This document shows, one piece after another, positions 5,479 through 6,446 of a stretch of 6,446 nt of DNA. Under the pieces are notes generated by a model. That model saw only the letters and a list, made by a program, of their open reading frames with translations. It had not been told where the DNA came from and searched no databases. The stretch is from a bacterium. Lineage in GTDB: Bacteria; Patescibacteriota; Minisyncoccia; Phycocordibacterales; VMEP01. The stretch is taken from positions 1-6,446 of the forward strand of contig JAUYLU010000024.1 of NCBI GenBank assembly GCA_030699625.1. Direction: 5' to 3'. The number at the start of each line of letters is the position of its first letter. Position 1 is the first letter of the stretch. Position numbers and translations under genes: made by a program.

Positions 5479-5503
5479 AAAGCTAGAAAGGAGGTGGTGT
5501 GCT

Positions 5504-5593
5504 ATGGGCGACAAACCAAGTCCTCATCCGCCTGGACCACGAGGGCCAAACCGGCCTTCCCCGAATCCTCGGCCGAAACCGAAGTTCCGATAG
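5504..5593 (+). CDS. 29-residue proline-rich basic peptide, function unknown
   Basis: The ATG at 5504 lies 8 bases after a perfect AGGAGGT (5489-5495), the strongest ribosome site in the window, and 26 bases after a good promoter. The frame runs to TAG at 5591 and an intrinsic terminator begins seven bases later. The peptide starts MGDKPSPHPPGPRGPNRPSP and ends PRPKPKFR. Eleven of 29 residues are proline, ten are Arg, Lys, Asn or Asp mostly basic, and there is no hydrophobic segment. It contains PPG, a known ribosome-stalling triplet relieved by EF-P. I do not recognise the family. It could be a stand-alone small protein or a leader peptide controlling read-through into the downstream HEAFH gene. 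The surrounding expression signals make chance unlikely. Confidence 0.7.
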   Translation: MGDKPSPHPPGPRGPNRPSPNPRPKPKFR

Positions 5594-5599
5594 CGGCGC

Positions 5600-5633
5600 A
5601 AGAGAGGGGTTTCGAACCTCTCTCTTTGTTTTT
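5600..5633 (+). terminator. Intrinsic terminator after the proline-rich peptide gene
   Basis: Bases 5600-5611 pair with 5615-5626 around a TCG loop: 12 pairs including one G-T wobble. The stem is followed by TGTTTTT (5627-5633). It lies between the small peptide gene and the HEAFH gene, so it either ends the peptide transcript or works as an attenuator for the next gene. Confidence 0.85.
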
Positions 5634-5670
5634 AAATATGCGTTTGAAAAAAAAGAAATTTTTTTGTGCA

Positions 5671-6180
5671 ATGGCGGGAAAAATCACCGTCATCGGACCA
5701 ACCAGAGAAGAAGTAATGAAGGTACTACGGGCATTCCTCCTGATAAGAAAGACAGACAAGCGAGAGTATCAGTATGTGCAGTCAAGAGTGAAAATCATTT
5801 TCATTAGCTGCATGCTTGGCTTTACCAACGAATTCTTCATGCCCGAGAAAGTTTGGTTCGCCAACAGATCAGTGATTAGAAATAATGATCTTGCGTGGCT
5901 TTCTTCTTTGATAGTTCATGAGGCATTTCATGCCACGCAGTTCAAAAAAGGCATGTACGTGTTGCCGCTGGGAAAGAAACTGGAAGCACCCGCCCTCCTA
6001 GTGCAAAGAAAATTCCTGAGGAAAATCGAGGGCGGAAAAGGAAGAGGAGAGATCGAATCAGCCGTCAAAAAAAAGTATTGGAGGGAGATGCGCGGCGATA
6101 AACGGAGCTTCTCCTATTTTAGAAACCTGCTGCATCTTCTTGAGAATAAAAAGCTTCAGCTTACGAAGATGGGAGCGTGA
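5671..6180 (+). CDS. Putative zincin-like protein with an HEAFH motif
   Basis: From the ATG at 5671 the protein has 169 residues (MAGKITVIGPTREE...). HEAFH at 83-87 matches the HExxH zinc-binding signature, preceded by a hydrophobic helix (LAWLSSLIV). KLEAPALLVQ downstream offers Glu105 as a possible third ligand, the spacing expected of a gluzincin-like fold; this is inference. There is no signal peptide or clear membrane segment (only a short hydrophobic VKIIFISCML at 40-49), so it is probably cytoplasmic. The C-terminus is basic. An in-frame ATG at 5638 would add MRLKKKKFFCA, but it lies five bases behind the terminator T-run. A GTG at 5494 is open too, but overlaps a Shine-Dalgarno and spans the terminator. 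No good ribosome site or own promoter is visible, so expression may depend on read-through. Substrate is unknown. Confidence 0.65.
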   Translation: MAGKITVIGPTREEVMKVLRAFLLIRKTDKREYQYVQSRVKIIFISCMLGFTNEFFMPEKVWFANRSVIRNNDLAWLSSLIVHEAFHATQFKKGMYVLPLGKKLEAPALLVQRKFLRKIEGGKGRGEIESAVKKKYWREMRGDKRSFSYFRNLLHLLENKKLQLTKMGA

Positions 6181-6192
6181 TGGATTCTGAAT

Positions 6193-6229
6193 AAAGGCCG
6201 CTGCCCACATACGCGGCCTTTTTGTTTTT
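6193..6229 (+). terminator. Intrinsic terminator after the HEAFH gene
   Basis: AAAGGCCGC (6193-6201) pairs perfectly with GCGGCCTTT (6213-6221) around an 11-base loop and is followed by TTGTTTTT. It begins 12 bases after the TGA stop. Confidence 0.9.
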
Positions 6230-6315
6230 ATGCTTTAAAATTCCTCGAAGCCGAGTTGGGGGATGACGATAAGGATGCAGGAGCTTTCATGGTTGTAATA
6301 CCTCAATAAGCAAGT

Positions 6316-6339
6316 TTGACAAATCAAGCAAGTTATTCT
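6316..6339 (+). promoter_or_regulatory. Possible promoter of the acetyltransferase-like gene
   Basis: TTGACA at 6316-6321 is a perfect -35 hexamer. No good -10 occurs at 16-18 bases; TATTCT (6334-6339) is only 12 bases away and TTAGGT (6339-6344) is poor. The placement between the terminator and the next gene supports a promoter here, but the boxes are uncertain. The remainder of 6230-6376 shows no complete gene. Confidence 0.3.
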
Positions 6340-6376
6340 TAGGTTTGGTCAGTCGATTTTTGTAAGGAGTTTCAAA

Positions 6377-6446
6377 ATGGCTGATTACGATTACGTTGGT
6401 AATGGGAAGATCAGATTACGGCCACTGGAAGAGAAAGATTTACCGG
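6377..6446 (+). CDS. Probable GNAT-family N-acetyltransferase, N-terminal fragment
   Basis: The ATG at 6377 follows AAGGAG (6364-6369) at 7 bases. The 23 visible residues read MADYDYVGNGKIRLRPLEEK and then DLP, and the frame is open to the window edge. IRLRPLEEKDLP is the typical first strand of GNAT (RimJ/RimL-type) acetyltransferases, which usually begin with 'hRLRPhxxxDh'. These enzymes transfer acetyl from acetyl-CoA to amines on proteins, antibiotics or metabolites. The motif alone does not tell the substrate, and the acetyl-CoA binding loop lies beyond the window. Codon use is AT-richer than in ftsH or recG. Confidence 0.6.
   Translation, partial: MADYDYVGNGKIRLRPLEEKDLP

Noticed and set aside
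5494..5670. A GTG start at 5494 giving a 228-residue HEAFH protein
   Set aside because: That start overlaps the Shine-Dalgarno of the proline-rich peptide, and the extension is translated terminator hairpin and out-of-frame peptide sequence.

Overview
The window looks like chromosomal DNA of a small-genome bacterium. My best guess is a member of the Patescibacteria/CPR, Parcubacteria-like. That guess rests on short intergenic spaces, weak or absent Shine-Dalgarno sites before several genes, tRNA without encoded CCA, and a moderately GC-rich coding style broken by AT-rich palindromic spacers. No marker gene settles the lineage. The standard code is in use: the HExxH-protein gene ends at TGA and no long gene needs TGA read as sense.

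Layout. 1-69 (minus) is the N-terminus of SmpB, the tmRNA partner. 70-297 is a divergent spacer with an imperfect palindrome and the ftsH promoter. 298-2232 (plus) is ftsH, a complete membrane AAA+ zinc protease. 2243-2749 (plus) is a YecM-like member of the vicinal oxygen chelate superfamily, probably cotranscribed with ftsH. 2747-3176 is a dense non-coding block: a heptanucleotide repeat starting on the yecM stop codon, several perfect palindromes, one intact tRNA-Ile (anticodon TAT), and pieces of at least one more tRNA broken up by palindromes, including a 54-base element predicted to fold as a perfect three-way junction. 3174-5402 (minus) is recG, convergent with the tRNA block; its stop codon directly abuts the tRNA 3' fragment. 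recG carries an extra segment of about 29 residues whose DNA is made of hairpins and a direct repeat. 5403-5503 is a divergent promoter region. 5504-5593 encodes a 29-residue proline-rich peptide with a canonical promoter, strong ribosome site and an immediate intrinsic terminator. 5671-6180 encodes a small protein with an HEAFH zinc-protease-like motif, followed by a second strong terminator. 6377-6446 is the start of a probable GNAT acetyltransferase.

How the parts relate. SmpB (ribosome rescue and tagging) next to FtsH (a protease that can degrade tagged proteins) is a plausible quality-control pairing, though transcribed apart. RecG is a housekeeping DNA-repair helicase. The two most unusual points are (i) the palindrome-rich block that interrupts tRNA sequence, together with a palindromic in-frame insert in recG, which together resemble selfish palindromic elements such as those known in Rickettsia; and (ii) the promoter/peptide/terminator cassette ahead of the HEAFH protein, which is laid out like a small stand-alone gene or an attenuating leader.
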